Source: Ancistrus triradiatus
Taxonomy: Eukaryota; Chordata; Actinopteri; Siluriformes; Loricariidae
DNA length: 64,000 bases
Assembly: GCA_025084515.1 (NCBI GenBank)
Contig: JAJAGP010002235.1
Span: 62,001 to 126,000 of the forward strand
Direction: 5' to 3'
In this document: positions 10,333 to 21,375 of the stretch, piece after piece
How the letters are laid out: the number at the start of each line of letters is the position of its first letter
Position numbering within the stretch: position 1 is the first letter of the stretch
Program-made: the position numbers and the translations under genes
The notes under the pieces: model-generated
What the model was told of the DNA's origin: nothing
Databases searched by the model: none
What the model saw: only the letters and a program-made list of their open reading frames with translations

Positions 10333-11875
10333 TATAAACTTTGAATGTGGCAAAAAGTGCATTCAATTTTTTTTATTACCACACCCACTCCTACAGGATA
10401 GAACATATGTCAATAAATAAAACTCCACTGAGCAACACAACTGACCAGTCTTAGCCAGGGGTGTGGTTCAAACCAGAGTGGCTTATTTGGTAGAGCATTG
10501 GTTCACAATGCTTTGTTTCTCTGGTTGGATTCCTGCTTCTGGAGGCTCTAGGCTTGAGCAACATTAAGTTGCATACAATTATAAAACAGCCTTTGATATC
10601 ATCAGAGCAAAGAAATTAATTTACTGTTTTCTGTAATTTTTTTATCGTCCCATTGGATGACCTTTGCATTTCAAGAGTTTTTACAAAATGAAAATAAGTT
10701 GGATCCTGATTAACTGAAATTAATCTGACAAAGATTTGTACACTTTCTGATTTACGCACATCACAGGAAGCAAGAAGAAGAATGAGAAGTTCCTTGCTAT
10801 CAGTCAGCTGGATTGATAAAGTGTGTCAAAATGAAACTTGACCCACTGAATCAAAGTGGTAGAGAAAAAAAAAAGGAAAACAAAAAAATACAAGAAACAC
10901 GATTAGACAATCAGAAAGAAATCTCAAAAAAGAAATGAGATGAGGGTATTGAGCTGCTTCATCAAGAGAGTTGTCTCAAGCAAGACATAAGCAGTGTGTC
11001 TCTAAGATGGAAAAGAAAAACAAATCTACTGTAGTAATTGAAGATGCATTTCATCTTGTTCTCATAGGAGCCCCTGGGATTGTAAATCAAGAGTGTGTAT
11101 GGAAAGGTATGGACCATTTTTAACGACTGTAATACAGAGATGGATTTGTTCCTCCTGGACTGCCTGAAAACTGCATTGCCCCATTGTTAGTGGCAATAAA
11201 AGTGTCAAGCAGAACTTATTCTGGGGTAGAAAACCAGTTCTAACTCTGAGGATTTCCAATATTAAACTTCAAAATGAAATCCTCGAATGTGCAAAGACAC
11301 ATACAATAGATATTACTTTTTATTAGAGAGTAAAGGCATGGAAGCAAATAAGCCTGAGGGAAAATGAGAGTTCTCCACTAATACACACAAACATGCACAG
11401 AAAAGATGTGCATAGATATGTATTATACGCAAATGTGGCTTACCAGCCCCACAATTTGCTTGGAGAGGGATGGAAATAGCTAAACTTAAACATAGTACAT
11501 TGCATGACTTAACACACTTGTACAACACATCTTAAGGGTATTAACACAGACTATTAGTACTAGGCACACAAGTTCTCACAAGTCATGATTGATTATGTCA
11601 ATTGTAACTGCATAAATTAGCTTTTTTTTTTTTTTTTTGAACACAATCAATATATTTTGTGTAACCTGCCATTTTGTAATTAAATCTATTTTTAACTGAT
11701 TGATGTTTAGCCCTCAACAACTTACAAACAGAATGCATTATAAGTGGCACTGAAACAGGAATTTATAATATACCTAGCTGAATTTAGTAGACTGTAGGCC
11801 TTGATTCTAGGCCACTATGTGGTGATCCGTGTTATCCCTGCAATATTTCACAGTATTCCAAAGACCAGACAGATC
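10333..11875. other. Mostly single-copy-looking DNA
   Basis: Apart from the SINE-like stretch at 10468-10545 I recognise nothing. The open frames (all under 75 codons) have no domain features. Poly-A and poly-T runs occur near 10865 and 11625. Confidence 0.4.
10468..10545 (+). repeat. tRNA-like SINE head, degenerate
   Basis: The stretch GTGGCTTATTTGGTAGAGCA resembles a Pol III box A, and GGTTGGATTCC about 50 bases further on resembles box B (GGTTCGANTCC). The spacing fits a tRNA-derived SINE. Neither a body nor a tail could be delimited. Confidence 0.4.
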
Positions 11876-11965
11876 ATTCATTCATTCATTCATTCATTCA
11901 TTCATTCATTGATGGATGGATGGATGGATGGATGCATGGATGGATGCATGGATGCATGCATGCAT
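11876..11965. repeat. Compound microsatellite (CATT)n (GGAT)n (GCAT)n
   Basis: Consecutive tetranucleotide runs: CATT/ATTC for about 36 bases, then GGAT for about 30, then ATGC-rich repeats. All are one-base variants of each other, which suggests successive slippage from a single seed. Confidence 0.95.
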
Positions 11966-12772
11966 GCTCCTACATACTCAATAAAGCTCTTGATCACAGT
12001 CCTACACATTACAGATAAACCCAAAAACAAGACATTAGACTCTAGGTAGTATGTCTCGAAGATGTACTTATAATAGGGTGTGTACAATTAACCATAAAGG
12101 AGATCCCCATTCCCTGTGGAGTGCCAGTGTTGTTTATTGCCTGGTCCAACACAGAGTTTTGGAAATGTACTCATAGGGATCTGACTGTCAGGTAGTTGGT
12201 GATCTGGGTGATAATAGAGGTGTCTACCTGTGTTTACACATGAGCTGTTGATTTGTAGATTCCAGTATTGGCCTCAAACATTTTTCGTGTTATGCTTCTC
12301 ACTGAGCAAAACTGTGTGAAAACCCACCCCCTCTCTATCATTGAAAACTATGGTGCACTCAGTGTTAAACTTTTCTAATCTTCATAAAACCCTTAATCAT
12401 TTTATACTGCTTATAGCTTCTTTCTATATAGTTTGTATTCTATTTTGCAAGCAACATTGACATTACAAAATACAGAAACATACAAAATATTAAATAAATT
12501 AAGCCCTGTAAATAAATAAAAAAATAAATAAATAATTGTTTATGTGTCATGGCCACACTACGCTATTTCTTGCTGACTTTACTCATACTCTGACACTGCC
12601 TCAGATCAGTGTGTACTTCAGTGTCCAACAACAAAAAGAACTCATGAACCCAGCTTAAATCTCTAATTACAGAAATGGGATTAATCTTTTCATCCCTCAA
12701 CACTACAGCTGGCCATCACCCAGTATTTTTCAGGGGGAGTGTGTTCTTTTTGTAGATCATCAAATCATCAGA

Positions 12773-12774
<2 letters not shown>
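11966..12774. other. No recognised feature
   Basis: About 800 bases of DNA without a repeat shared elsewhere in the window or a credible reading frame. A short TAAA/AAATA run lies near 12490-12535. Confidence 0.4.
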
Positions 12775-12817
<43 letters not shown>

Positions 12818-13207
12818 GTACTCACTTTCATTTTCTCTTTCATTATGTCTGTAATGACGAGGCACCTGGCAGACAACGTGTGAACCTAGCTGTCCTCTTC
12901 TTTCAAATGTCATCACAACTGCGTGTGTGTGTGTGTGTGTGTGTGTGTCTGTGTGTGTGTCTGTGTGTGTGATGTGCCATGCTGAAACTGTCACAAAGAT
13001 GAAATACACTCTAACCAACTGTCATGAAACACCACTCCATGTTGACAGTGGGGCTTCAAATACAACTTTTGCCAAGTTCCTTGCCAACTTTTGCCCAGTG
13101 CCTGCCTCCAAGCCAAGTCACTCTCTTTTGCTCAGCCAAGTCAGTCTCTCTCTCTCTCTGTCTCTCTCTCTCTCTGTCTCTCTCTCTCTCTTGCTCTCTC
13201 GCTCTCT
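12775..13207. repeat. Microsatellite cluster (CT)n, (GT)n, (CT)n
   Basis: Three dinucleotide tracts lie within 430 bases: CT at 12775-12813, GT with single interruptions at 12921-12974, and CT interrupted by G at 13145-13207. The short frames across them encode only Leu/Ser or Cys/Val repeats and are not genes. Confidence 0.95.
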
Positions 13208-13319
13208 TGTTTGTTTAGATTCTTTAACTTCGCTCTTCAGCATCAAAGGCGATTCAACGACAGACACAAGGTTCCATCAATACTAAGGTTATACTGAAAC
13301 TAGTCATATACAACCTACA

Positions 13320-14205
13320 TCAGAAAAAGTTGGGATGGTATGAAAAATGCAAATAAAAAAAATATATACAGTGTTCCTTACATTTCATTTGACTTTTATT
13401 TCGTTGCAGACAGTATGAACCCGATATATTACATTTTTTTTTCCTTGTCAACTTCATTTCATGTGTTCATAAACATCCATTCCTGCATTTCAGGCCTGCA
13501 ACACATAAAAAAAAAAAAGATAGTTATGACGTAAAAAACTAAATAATGATGTTGTTTGAAACAGGTAATGTCAATAGGTGATTATAACCATGATTTGGTA
13601 CAAAAGCAATATCCACAAAACGCAAAAGTCTTTGAAGAGTAAAGAAAATCTGGCAGAGATTTACATATTTCAGTCCTAACTTCTTATTTGGCTTGTTTTG
13701 CATTGTCTTGTGGAAAAATGCACGGACGTCCCTGGAAAAAACAGTCATTTTGAAGGAAGCTTATGTTGCTCTAAAATCTCAGTGAACTTTTCTGCATTAA
13801 TGCTCCCATCACAGAAGTGTAAATGACCTTTGTCAAGGGCACTGACTCAACCCCATACCATGACAGAGCCTGGCTTGTAGAGCCTTGCAGCTTATAATAG
13901 TCTGGAGGGCCCTTTTCATCTTTGGTCCGTAGCACACAGTGTCCATTTCTTTTAAAAATATCTGAAATACTGATTCATCTTCCTGTGTGATGGTCCATCC
14001 CAGATGCCACCAAGCCCAGAGAAGCTGACGCCGCTTCTGGACATGGTTAACATGAGGCATCTTTTTAAAATGATATTATGTACTGTAGAGCAAGAAATAT
14101 GTAAATCCCGTCTATTCTTTCTCTGAGGAACATTAGTTTTGAACATTTCAATACTTTTCTTACACATTTATTGATAAACTGGAGATTCTCTCCCAATCTC
14201 CAAGC
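13320..14205. mobile_element. Tc1-D fragment, rearranged head to head
   Basis: Fourth Tc1 family. Bases 13320-13655 carry the plus-strand left end and leader (AGAAAAAGTTGGGATGGTATG, then TGATTTGGTACAAAAGC). From about 13660 to 14205 the transposase is on the minus strand: IEMFKTNVPQRKNRRDLHIS (HTH region, near 14140), SGLGGIWDGPSH near 14000, and a stretch corresponding to the catalytic core near 13900-13700. The coding part is therefore inverted relative to the leader. Stops and missing segments make it inactive. Confidence 0.75.
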
Positions 14206-14224
14206 TGTCTCATTCTCAGCAGCA

Positions 14225-14485
14225 AAACACTTGAGTGCCTGTTGAAACTTGGGTTTAAAAAGACAATATCACCTGCAAATACCCAAGCCTTATGTAATGT
14301 ACCCCATAGCCTCAGTTGTGCCTTGCCTTGAGTGGAGAAGAGATCCACCCTTGGGTTCAACACACATATTTATCGACTTTGACTAAAAGTACTGACCCAG
14401 GAACCCCATACTCATGCAGTGTCCCTCACAGCATATTCCAATTCACATGATCATAAGCCTTCTCTAAATCATAAAAAAAAACAAA
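14225..14485 (-). pseudogene. LINE reverse transcriptase fragment (RTE/Rex3-like)
   Basis: Minus strand, from 14478 downwards: YDLEKAYDHVNWNML (RT block A with the catalytic Asp), then HEYGVPGSVLLVKVDKYVC. Further on comes WVFAGDIVFLN, which corresponds to the FADD box with one Asp changed to Gly. A stop follows WNML. The order and wording fit RTE/Rex3-like LINEs, though the fragment is too short to fix the clade. It abuts the Tc1-D fragment. Confidence 0.5.
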
Positions 14486-17240
14486 GGCTTGAACTTGGCA
14501 TATAAAGCAACGGTACTAGTTTAAATAACAGAGATTGTGACTAAGGAAATGTGGTACAGGTGAGGTGAATCAATCTGCTGGTGATTAGAATAACCAGCTG
14601 CATGGGGCTGGGGTATGTGGAAGAATGAGCATAAAAATGGATGGAATCCGGACCACTGAAAATGGAGCCATCAGCTACTGTTTTGGAGGCTAGCTATGTT
14701 TTGTCCAACATAGCCTATGGTTTCAATTTTGGTTTTCAGATCAGTGCGTTCAAAATTTTGGCTTCCATAAAGAATTTTTATTTTATTTCATCACTAGATG
14801 TCAAATACTTTTATATTTAAAATTGAATTATGATTTGGTAACACTTATTCACAGGTAACATTCATGAGTATTCATAGAGACAATTTATACAGTAACTCAA
14901 AAAAGAATCTCCTGATAATTTAACAGAAGTACTGATCACTTAAGTAATTCAAATTATCAATATATTAATATCAATATATTACAAAATAAATATATAAATG
15001 ATGGTCATATTTCAGTTTACTCCCACGTATCCTGGTCAGCATGGTGGGAGGTCCAGATTGGAATTATGGAATGCACTGGGCGCAGGCAAAGGCACACCCT
15101 GGACAGCTTTTCTCAATTCAGTAATGTAAATGTTTGTGAGACACTCTTACTACCAAGTCTCAACCTGCAGACCTAAGTGTAGACTCTCCAATTTCCACTA
15201 ATAGGTTCCAGCTAGTGAAATGCTAGTTGACACCTTTTCGGTGTGATGAAGTTTTGTGTAACTGATGTCTTACATAAGATGCATTTTTTGTGTTATATAA
15301 GATGCAACTGGTTTGCTATATTAGCAAACCTATATTAGCAAACAACTTAAAAAAAAATATATATTGTATTGAATGCCAAGCATAACACAAGCTTGCTTGC
15401 TATACAATGCTTTAATTAAATTGCATGCATCTACCAGCACTTCGACACAATCAAATCATCAAGTCCCATTCGCAGTTACTATAGGGCTATGATCCTTCAT
15501 TCACAGAGGGATGTGTTCATGCTCTTCTGTATGTTCTATGATCCCTGTAATGCATTCATTGTCAGAGAAGAATAAGGATGTTAATTAATGAGAAATTCAG
15601 GCTTCAGTGCACCAAGACTTCCAGCCGAGCTTTAAGGAAACGTTCAAGCAAGCCATCCTTCTCATCAGTATATGACAAGCAAGGTCAAAAATTTTCACCT
15701 CTGCTATTTGTTGATTGCATCGCAGGTGTGGCTATGTGTGAGGGACTAAGGATGGTGAAAAAAAGTGTTAGCAAACATGAAGGATGAATCAGGTCGTATT
15801 ATCAGATGTGTTTTGTTAATGAGAGTTGCTGAGTCTGAAGGCAGTAGACACAAAATTACAATCTGCCTGATCAAGCTAGAGGGTTGCAAACACTGGAATT
15901 GTGAGAAAAAATATCATCAGACACGAAAGGGCAGAGAGCTCATCAGAGAAGGAGAGACACACAGGAAGAGTTCCTCAGGGTCCTGAGATAATCCTCACAA
16001 ACATGGCTGCAGTCACTCTGATGCTAATGCACTGTGTCTACTGACACATCCTCACACTGCCCCAGTAGCGCTCAAGGGTGGTAAGAGGAATAGGATCACA
16101 GCACAGCCTCCAAAGTAAAAGCACACACATGCACACATATACACATACACCTACACACACACTCCACTGACAAAGAAAACAACCATTACAAAGGTCAAGG
16201 GTCGTTATGAAGAACGTTATCAAGGCACACGTGAAGCTAATTATGTGATTTTTTTTCCTGGTAAAAATTAAAAGAGTGTGGTTGTGAGGATGGGGTGTAT
16301 GGTAAGAAAACATAAGGGCTAGAATATTGTACGTTTGCTCACATAGCCTGCATGTACTTTGCTGTAATTTGTTTTTAGGACCTGAAACACCACTACATAC
16401 TCTCGAAAATAAAAGGTGTCAATGTCGACGTGTGCCCAATTTGTAAATGATTGGTATTCATTAACATACACACCTCCTACTAATAAATCAGCTGTTTACA
16501 CATTGTTGGTGAATTTGGAGCAGAGTTTTCAGAATGGTCCATTTTAAGCATAATTTACTCACCATTTGCTCTTGTTTTTATGAAGTTTTCATGAATGAGG
16601 CCCAAAGAGTGCAAAAACTCAACTTGTACCAATACCTTCACTATAATTAATTATATTGTTTTATTCACAGCATGCTACAGACTACTTAGTGGAGATCTAT
16701 CACAGTCTATCAATTACAGAGTAAAAACATGGTTATCAAAAGTATTCTTTTTTTGATTTGCAGATATTGCTTGTATCACCCATAATAAGATTTTTTTAAG
16801 AATGTTTTTCTGCTACAGCCTTGTTTTAATTACTGTCATCCCAAGGATGGAAGAATTAAGCCAGTTAGGTAAAGGCAGTTATGGTGGTAGCCCTCAGAGT
16901 AGGCAGTAAGATGTCTCACACCCCTGGCTCTGGAGTTAGAAATGACAGCTGAATCTTAAATATGTACGTACTTTTCTGCCCATATGCCACTGCCTTGCAT
17001 GGAACTAGCATTACATGGATTAGTGAAGGCAAATGTGGGCGGCGAGGGGGATGGGGGTTGCAAGGAAACATTTCAATAAATAATGCTTATACATATACTG
17101 TGTGTAATATGCCAGAAAAGTTGTTTGGGATCACCTGTTAACATGCCAGGAACAAGTGCTATTCTTTTGACATGACTGCCAAAATCAAATCCAACCCACA
17201 AATCCTTTAAAATGCTTTCTGTTCATTTCAACCGTCTTCC
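14486..17240. other. Mostly single-copy-looking DNA with minor repeats
   Basis: I recognise one fragment of a common fish interspersed repeat at about 15030-15120 (TGGGAGGTCCAGATTGG, then CACTGGGCGC and ACACCCTGGACAG) and a CA-rich stretch at 16120-16165. Open frames at 15578-15787 and 15765-15986 lack domain features. Nothing else is supported. Confidence 0.4.
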
Positions 17241-17280
17241 TCAGGACTAAAATTGTTAACACAGGGACAATGCACAAGAG

Positions 17281-17392
17281 GTTGCCATGGCATCTGTTGT
17301 GTGTTACCAAGGCAATTGGCCCCATGTGCTCTTTTGCACCATTGCTGTCCAGGTTAACCCACCATTTTGCATGTTTCTGTCTCTATGGCAAC
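17281..17392. promoter_or_regulatory. Cluster of three RFX X-box-like motifs
   Basis: GTTGCCATGGCATC (17281-17294) and GTTACCAAGGCAAT (17303-17316) each fit the X-box pattern GTNRCC-N(0-3)-RGYAAC with at most one or two mismatches, and GTCTCTATGGCAAC (17379-17392) has a perfect right half. The first two start 22 bases apart, two helical turns. A GGTTAACC palindrome lies between (17353-17360). Occupancy by RFX proteins is inferred from motif fit alone. Confidence 0.35.
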
Positions 17393-18164
17393 CACAATTA
17401 TAAAAATGATATCAACCAGAAAATGCAAGGCAATGAGGTATATGTGACAGCAGATCTTTTGGAAATTTGCTGTACTTCACACCTTCAGAAAGGAACAAAT
17501 CAAATACATAGACATATCTGATCTGACAGCAGCTAGTTACCAACAGGCTTAGTGAAGCTATAATTAGAAACAGTAGTTTGTGTTAAGGACAAAACCAAAG
17601 GTAAACTGTAAAGAAAGAAAGCAAGGAAGAAAATAGACAGAACACCAAGCACATGTGAGGATCAAAATTATACAGGTAGGAAAAATGAAAAGGTAATGAA
17701 AAGAGTCAATTTGGTTCCACTGCATGCTGATTCATATGTAGGCAGCAAAATAGGGAGGGTTAAGAGAGGTCCTTTCCTTGTCCTTTCTTCCGTTCTCATT
17801 CACTTCAGAGGAAGCAGACATTCAATGCCACACATTTGTAGCTATTCACGCAACAGAGCACACACTGAGCTCAGGTTAATTCACAGATGGAGTATATGGC
17901 AAGCCAGAAAAGTGATAGAAAGTAAGTAGTGAATAGCAGGGGATGGTTGGAATAGGGCATATGCTTCTCAAATCATCCTCTTTCAACAAAAGGGTTAGGG
18001 CAGATTCATTGATCTGCACTAGTTAGATTTATCCAAATAAGTGTTTCTGATCAGCTGATCTCAACAATGCCTAGGCCTGCGGGACTGAGTGTGTGTAAAT
18101 ATACTGCAGCTACAGACAAACCAGCTACAGGGCAGAGATGGAAATGTATTACCTAAATACATGT
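17393..18164. other. No recognised feature
   Basis: Single-copy-looking DNA up to the target site of the family-2 LTR element. The frames at 17270-17521 and 17696-17929 show no domain signature. Confidence 0.4.
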
Positions 18165-18169
18165 ATATG

Positions 18170-18468
18170 TGTTAGAGGTCCTACCTTTTAACCAATGCTA
18201 GGGGGTGGCGTCGGTTTAGTTGGCATCCCTGAGATCCTGACAGCAACTGCAGTCGTGAATGTGCATCTGCGTAATTGCGTAAATATGCAACACCTGCCAC
18301 CTCAGGTATTTAAGAGTGGTCCTTTCAGCGTTTACACTCTTTCACCCATTAAATATTATTCAATTTGTCCTCTTCACCTAGAGCTAACTGCACATTGGGT
18401 CCTAAAAACTCCTTTGTAATTTTATTTTTATGGCTCGCCTGGCTCTTTAAATACTGCGACCCGTAACA
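18170..18468 (+). repeat. 5' LTR of family-2 element, centrally deleted
   Basis: It starts TGTTAGAGGTCCTACC and ends GCGACCCGTAACA. Compared with the 898-bp 3' LTR, about 600 bases are missing between CACCTCAGGTATTT and GTTTACACTCT. The flanks of the gap align well with the 3' LTR (for example TAACCAATGCTAGGGGG and CATTGGGTCCTAAAAA). Confidence 0.85.
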
Positions 18469-18470
18469 GA

Positions 18471-19190
18471 ATGCAGCGACCAATACAAGGACCCCGCGTT
18501 AGCTCCTAGACCTCCAATATTTAGGTCCCCCATCGATGCAGACGGTGTTATCAGTCTCTGGTGGGGTCCTGTTTAGCTTTTGGCAGTCTGGCCAGCTTGT
18601 ATGGTCCCACCAGTGACCTGGGTTGGCAACTTTTCCCCCCGCTGATCTGCCCAACACCCCGCCAAAAAGGTGCTGGCATCCACCCAAGGCTCACCCAGGG
18701 CTGCTTTGGCCATCCATCACTTTTAGGCCCCCTAGTGATTTCGAATGGACTCCAGACCCTGAAGGTCCACCCCAGCCCATCTCTTGTGCACCCCCCACCC
18801 CTCCACCCCTCAGTTTGATGGATCCTCCCCCCCAGTCACCTGAACCTCCTTGGATCTGTGAGATCAGACAGGGCTGTAGACAGGTTGTGGATTATGTGTG
18901 TGAGTTCCATCTGCTGGCTTCGGAGGTTTTGTGACCAGGCACTAATGTCCATTTTGAACAGAACCTCAGCAAGGAGATAAATGATGAGTTGTTGCTTCTG
19001 GAACCCCCTTCCTTCCTGGCCAATCTGTACGATCAGGCCCTTTGCTGATGTGCGATTGGTTCTGAGGGCCAGGGAGAGGGTAAGCTCGACCTACATCTCG
19101 TCACCTGCTTCTCAGACGGTTCCCACTCATTCCAACCCTCCTGTGCCCTGAGCGGACCTTTTTGGTCTTCCTGCCACTGCGGCTACTTCC
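18471..19190 (+). pseudogene. Gag-like remnant of family-2 element
   Basis: The leader starts ATGCAGCGACCAATACAAGG two bases after the LTR. The first 350 bases are proline-rich in several frames. From about 18855 the reading EIRQGCRQVVDYVCEFHLLA, then LSKEINDELLLLEPPSF and LYDQAL, matches the C-terminal part of retrotransposon Gag capsids (RQG-R-VxxYVxEF motif, then LxxEIxDELLL). Stops after ASEVL and DQALC break the frame. No zinc knuckle is seen before the repeats begin. Confidence 0.55.
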
Positions 19191-19199
19191 CCAGCTCCT

Positions 19200-19790
19200 G
19201 TGGCCATTGCGGTTCAGCCCGATCCGAGTCTGCTGGGCATTTTAGAGCAGTTCTCAACTATCACCACGGCCATTAAGGAGCCGCATGCCACAGTGCCATT
19301 CGTTATCTCCGTACCTGAGCATGTTAGCTCTATAGCTGAGCAGGCCGTGCCCCCTAGCTCTGTACCTGAGCTTGCCATGCCCTTTAGCTCTATAATTGAG
19401 CAGTTAACATTGCTCAGCTCAATACCTGAGCATACCATGCCCCTTAGCTCTGTACATGAGCATGTCGGCTCTGTAAGTGAACATGTCGCGCCCCTTAGCT
19501 CCATGCCTCCGCACATTGGCCCCGTACCTGAGTAGTTAGTACCACCTAGCTCCATACCTAAGCACTTAGCTCTGTACTTGAGCAGCTAGCACCAGCTAGC
19601 TCCGTACCTGAGCTTGTTATCACCTTCCATGAGCCATTAGCGTGACCTAGCTCTGTACTTGAGGATGTTAGCTCTGTACCTGAGCACATTTAGCTCTGTA
19701 ACTGAGCAGTTAGTGCCGCCTAGCTCCATACCTGAGCATGCCATGCCCCTTAGCTCCTTACCTGAGCAAGTTAGTTCAGTACCAATTCTG
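19200..19790 (+). repeat. Degenerate Pro-Glu-His/Ser tandem repeats in place of pol
   Basis: Units of about 30-45 bases with the recurring words TAGCTCTGTACCTGAGCA and ATGCCCCTTAGCTC. In the open part (19200-19535) they encode repeats such as PPSSVPELAMPFSS and SSIPEHTMPLSSVHEH. The frame closes at 19535, but the repeats continue in DNA to about 19790. No enzyme motif is present. Confidence 0.7.
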
Positions 19791-20186
19791 TGCACCGATC
19801 GTTAGCAAGAATCCCTGTGCCACGGTCATTTCTACCAGTCCTGTGCCATGGTCACCTTTGTTGACTCCGGTACCAAGGTCATCGGTGTCTGTTTGTCCTG
19901 CTAGGTGACTCGCGCCAACCTTCCTTCTAGGCCTTGCCTGGTCTAGCACCGTTCCTGAGCCGCCAGCACCGAGCTCCATCCCTGAGCCACTTGTGGCTGG
20001 TCCTGGTCTTGAGCCTATTGATTTGGGTCCTGTTTTGGACTTTTTGTTCCCTACCCTACCATTTCACCCCTATTTGAAGGCTATTCCTGCCTACTGGGGT
20101 CTTCTTGTCCGTCAGACGCTCAACCCCGAGCACGTGCGACAAGCTATAGGAGTTACTGGACGTGCTTAGGGGTATCAGGACGCCTC

Positions 20187-21084
20187 CGCTTGAGGTCCTG
20201 CCTTTTAACCAATGCTAGGGGGCGCCATCAGTTTAGATAACATCTCTGGGATCCTGACAGCAATTATAATCGTGCATGTGCATCTGCATAATTGTGTAAA
20301 TACACAACACCTGCCACCTCAGGTATTTCAGTGGTCCTGAGCTTGGCAGGTGTCGCTGCATTCGACCATCTTTCTGCCTTTTCACTCTGCTGTTGTTTCA
20401 AGGTGGTACTAAACCTTGTTCTGGCCCGATAAGCTTAGACCGACCTCACAAAAGGAGATTGGTCGCATAGGGTTCTGGAGACCCAAGGTAAGATAGGGAT
20501 TTGATGCTACTGTAAGAATTTAAACTTCCCCCTTTGCGTTTTTAGTGATTTTTAGTGCATTTTTAGTGATTGCCATTGAGCGATTGCTTCCATATTACCA
20601 ATCCCCCACTCTCTGTCGCAGCGCGCCACTCTGCGCATGCACATTCCAGCGAGTAGCGCTCTAACACATCTTCTTAGAGGAAGGAAATGCGCTTCGGCAT
20701 TCTGTGTCTTTCAGGACCACTCAGAGTGCATTTCCTGCATTTCGCTTTTCCGGGTTCGAGCGCTGTAACTGCTTTCATTCCGTGTCGCTTCACTGACACA
20801 CTCTCCTCGCCCCGTAGGAATCGGTTCAGTTCTATTTCTCCTCCAAACTTGTTAAGCCGCCTAACACTGCATTACATCACTTACAGTGTGGCGTGTTGTG
20901 GTAAGTGTCCCAGCTTACACTCCAGCATCTGTGTCTGAGTGCAGAGTTTACACTCTCTCACTCATTAAATAATATTCCATTTGTCCTCTTTAACTAGAGC
21001 TAACTGCTCATTGGGTCCTAAAAATCCTATTAGAAGTATATTTTTATGGCTCGTCCAGCTCTTTAAATATGGCGGCAGGTAAAA
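20187..21084 (+). repeat. 3' LTR of family-2 element
   Basis: It aligns with the 5' LTR from GAGGTCCTGCCTTTTAACC to GGCTCGTCCAGCTCTTTAAAT, and ends GGTAAAA where the 5' copy ends CGTAACA. A purine-rich CTTAGGGG lies about 20 bases upstream and may be the polypurine tract. The central part (20330-20945), absent from the 5' LTR, resembles the minus-strand copies at 1220 and 58024. Confidence 0.8.
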
Positions 21085-21089
21085 ATATG

Positions 21090-21375
21090 ACCAAAAAAAC
21101 CTGGAGATGTTCATCATTTAACTCAATTTGACTCTGGCAGATTTGTTTCCTGCCTAGTGCATCCAATTTCTCTTTGTGCACATGGCTAAGAGCAGTGTTG
21201 TTTAGCTTGTTGAGTCTTTGTCTTGTTATTCTCAGCTATGTCTTCAGTCCGCCAAGGTGGCAGGAACCACCAGCAGTCTCAAGATCATTTTAACTCACCA
21301 TAGCAGTGTCCTACTAAGATACTAAGGTATTGCATTATGTAGTGTACTTATACAGTAGCAGTAGAATACTATGTA
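21090..21375. other. Short interval without recognised feature
   Basis: Just under 300 bases between the family-2 target site and the TA target of the next Tc1-A copy; nothing recognised. Confidence 0.4.

Larger units (their letters stand above)
18170..21084 (+). mobile_element. Family-2 LTR retroelement lacking pol, target duplication ATATG
   Basis: Direct 5-bp duplication ATATG at 18165-18169 and 21085-21089 brackets the element. LTRs at 18170-18468 and 20187-21084 match at both ends. The inside (19469-20186 and upstream, about 1.7 kb) holds a gag-like remnant and a run of degenerate Pro/Ser/Glu repeats, but no protease, reverse transcriptase or integrase. The 5' LTR ends GTAACA followed by GAATGC, exactly as in the family-1 element at 29426-29436, so the two families are related. 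Best read as a non-autonomous Ty3/gypsy-like element. Confidence 0.8.

Noticed and set aside
12739..13286. Open frames rich in Ser/Leu or Cys/Val
   Set aside because: They are translations of (CT)n and (GT)n microsatellites.
19214..19555. 113-codon minus-strand frame over the family-2 repeats
   Set aside because: It is antisense to the coding repeats; in-phase tandem repeats keep several frames open at once.
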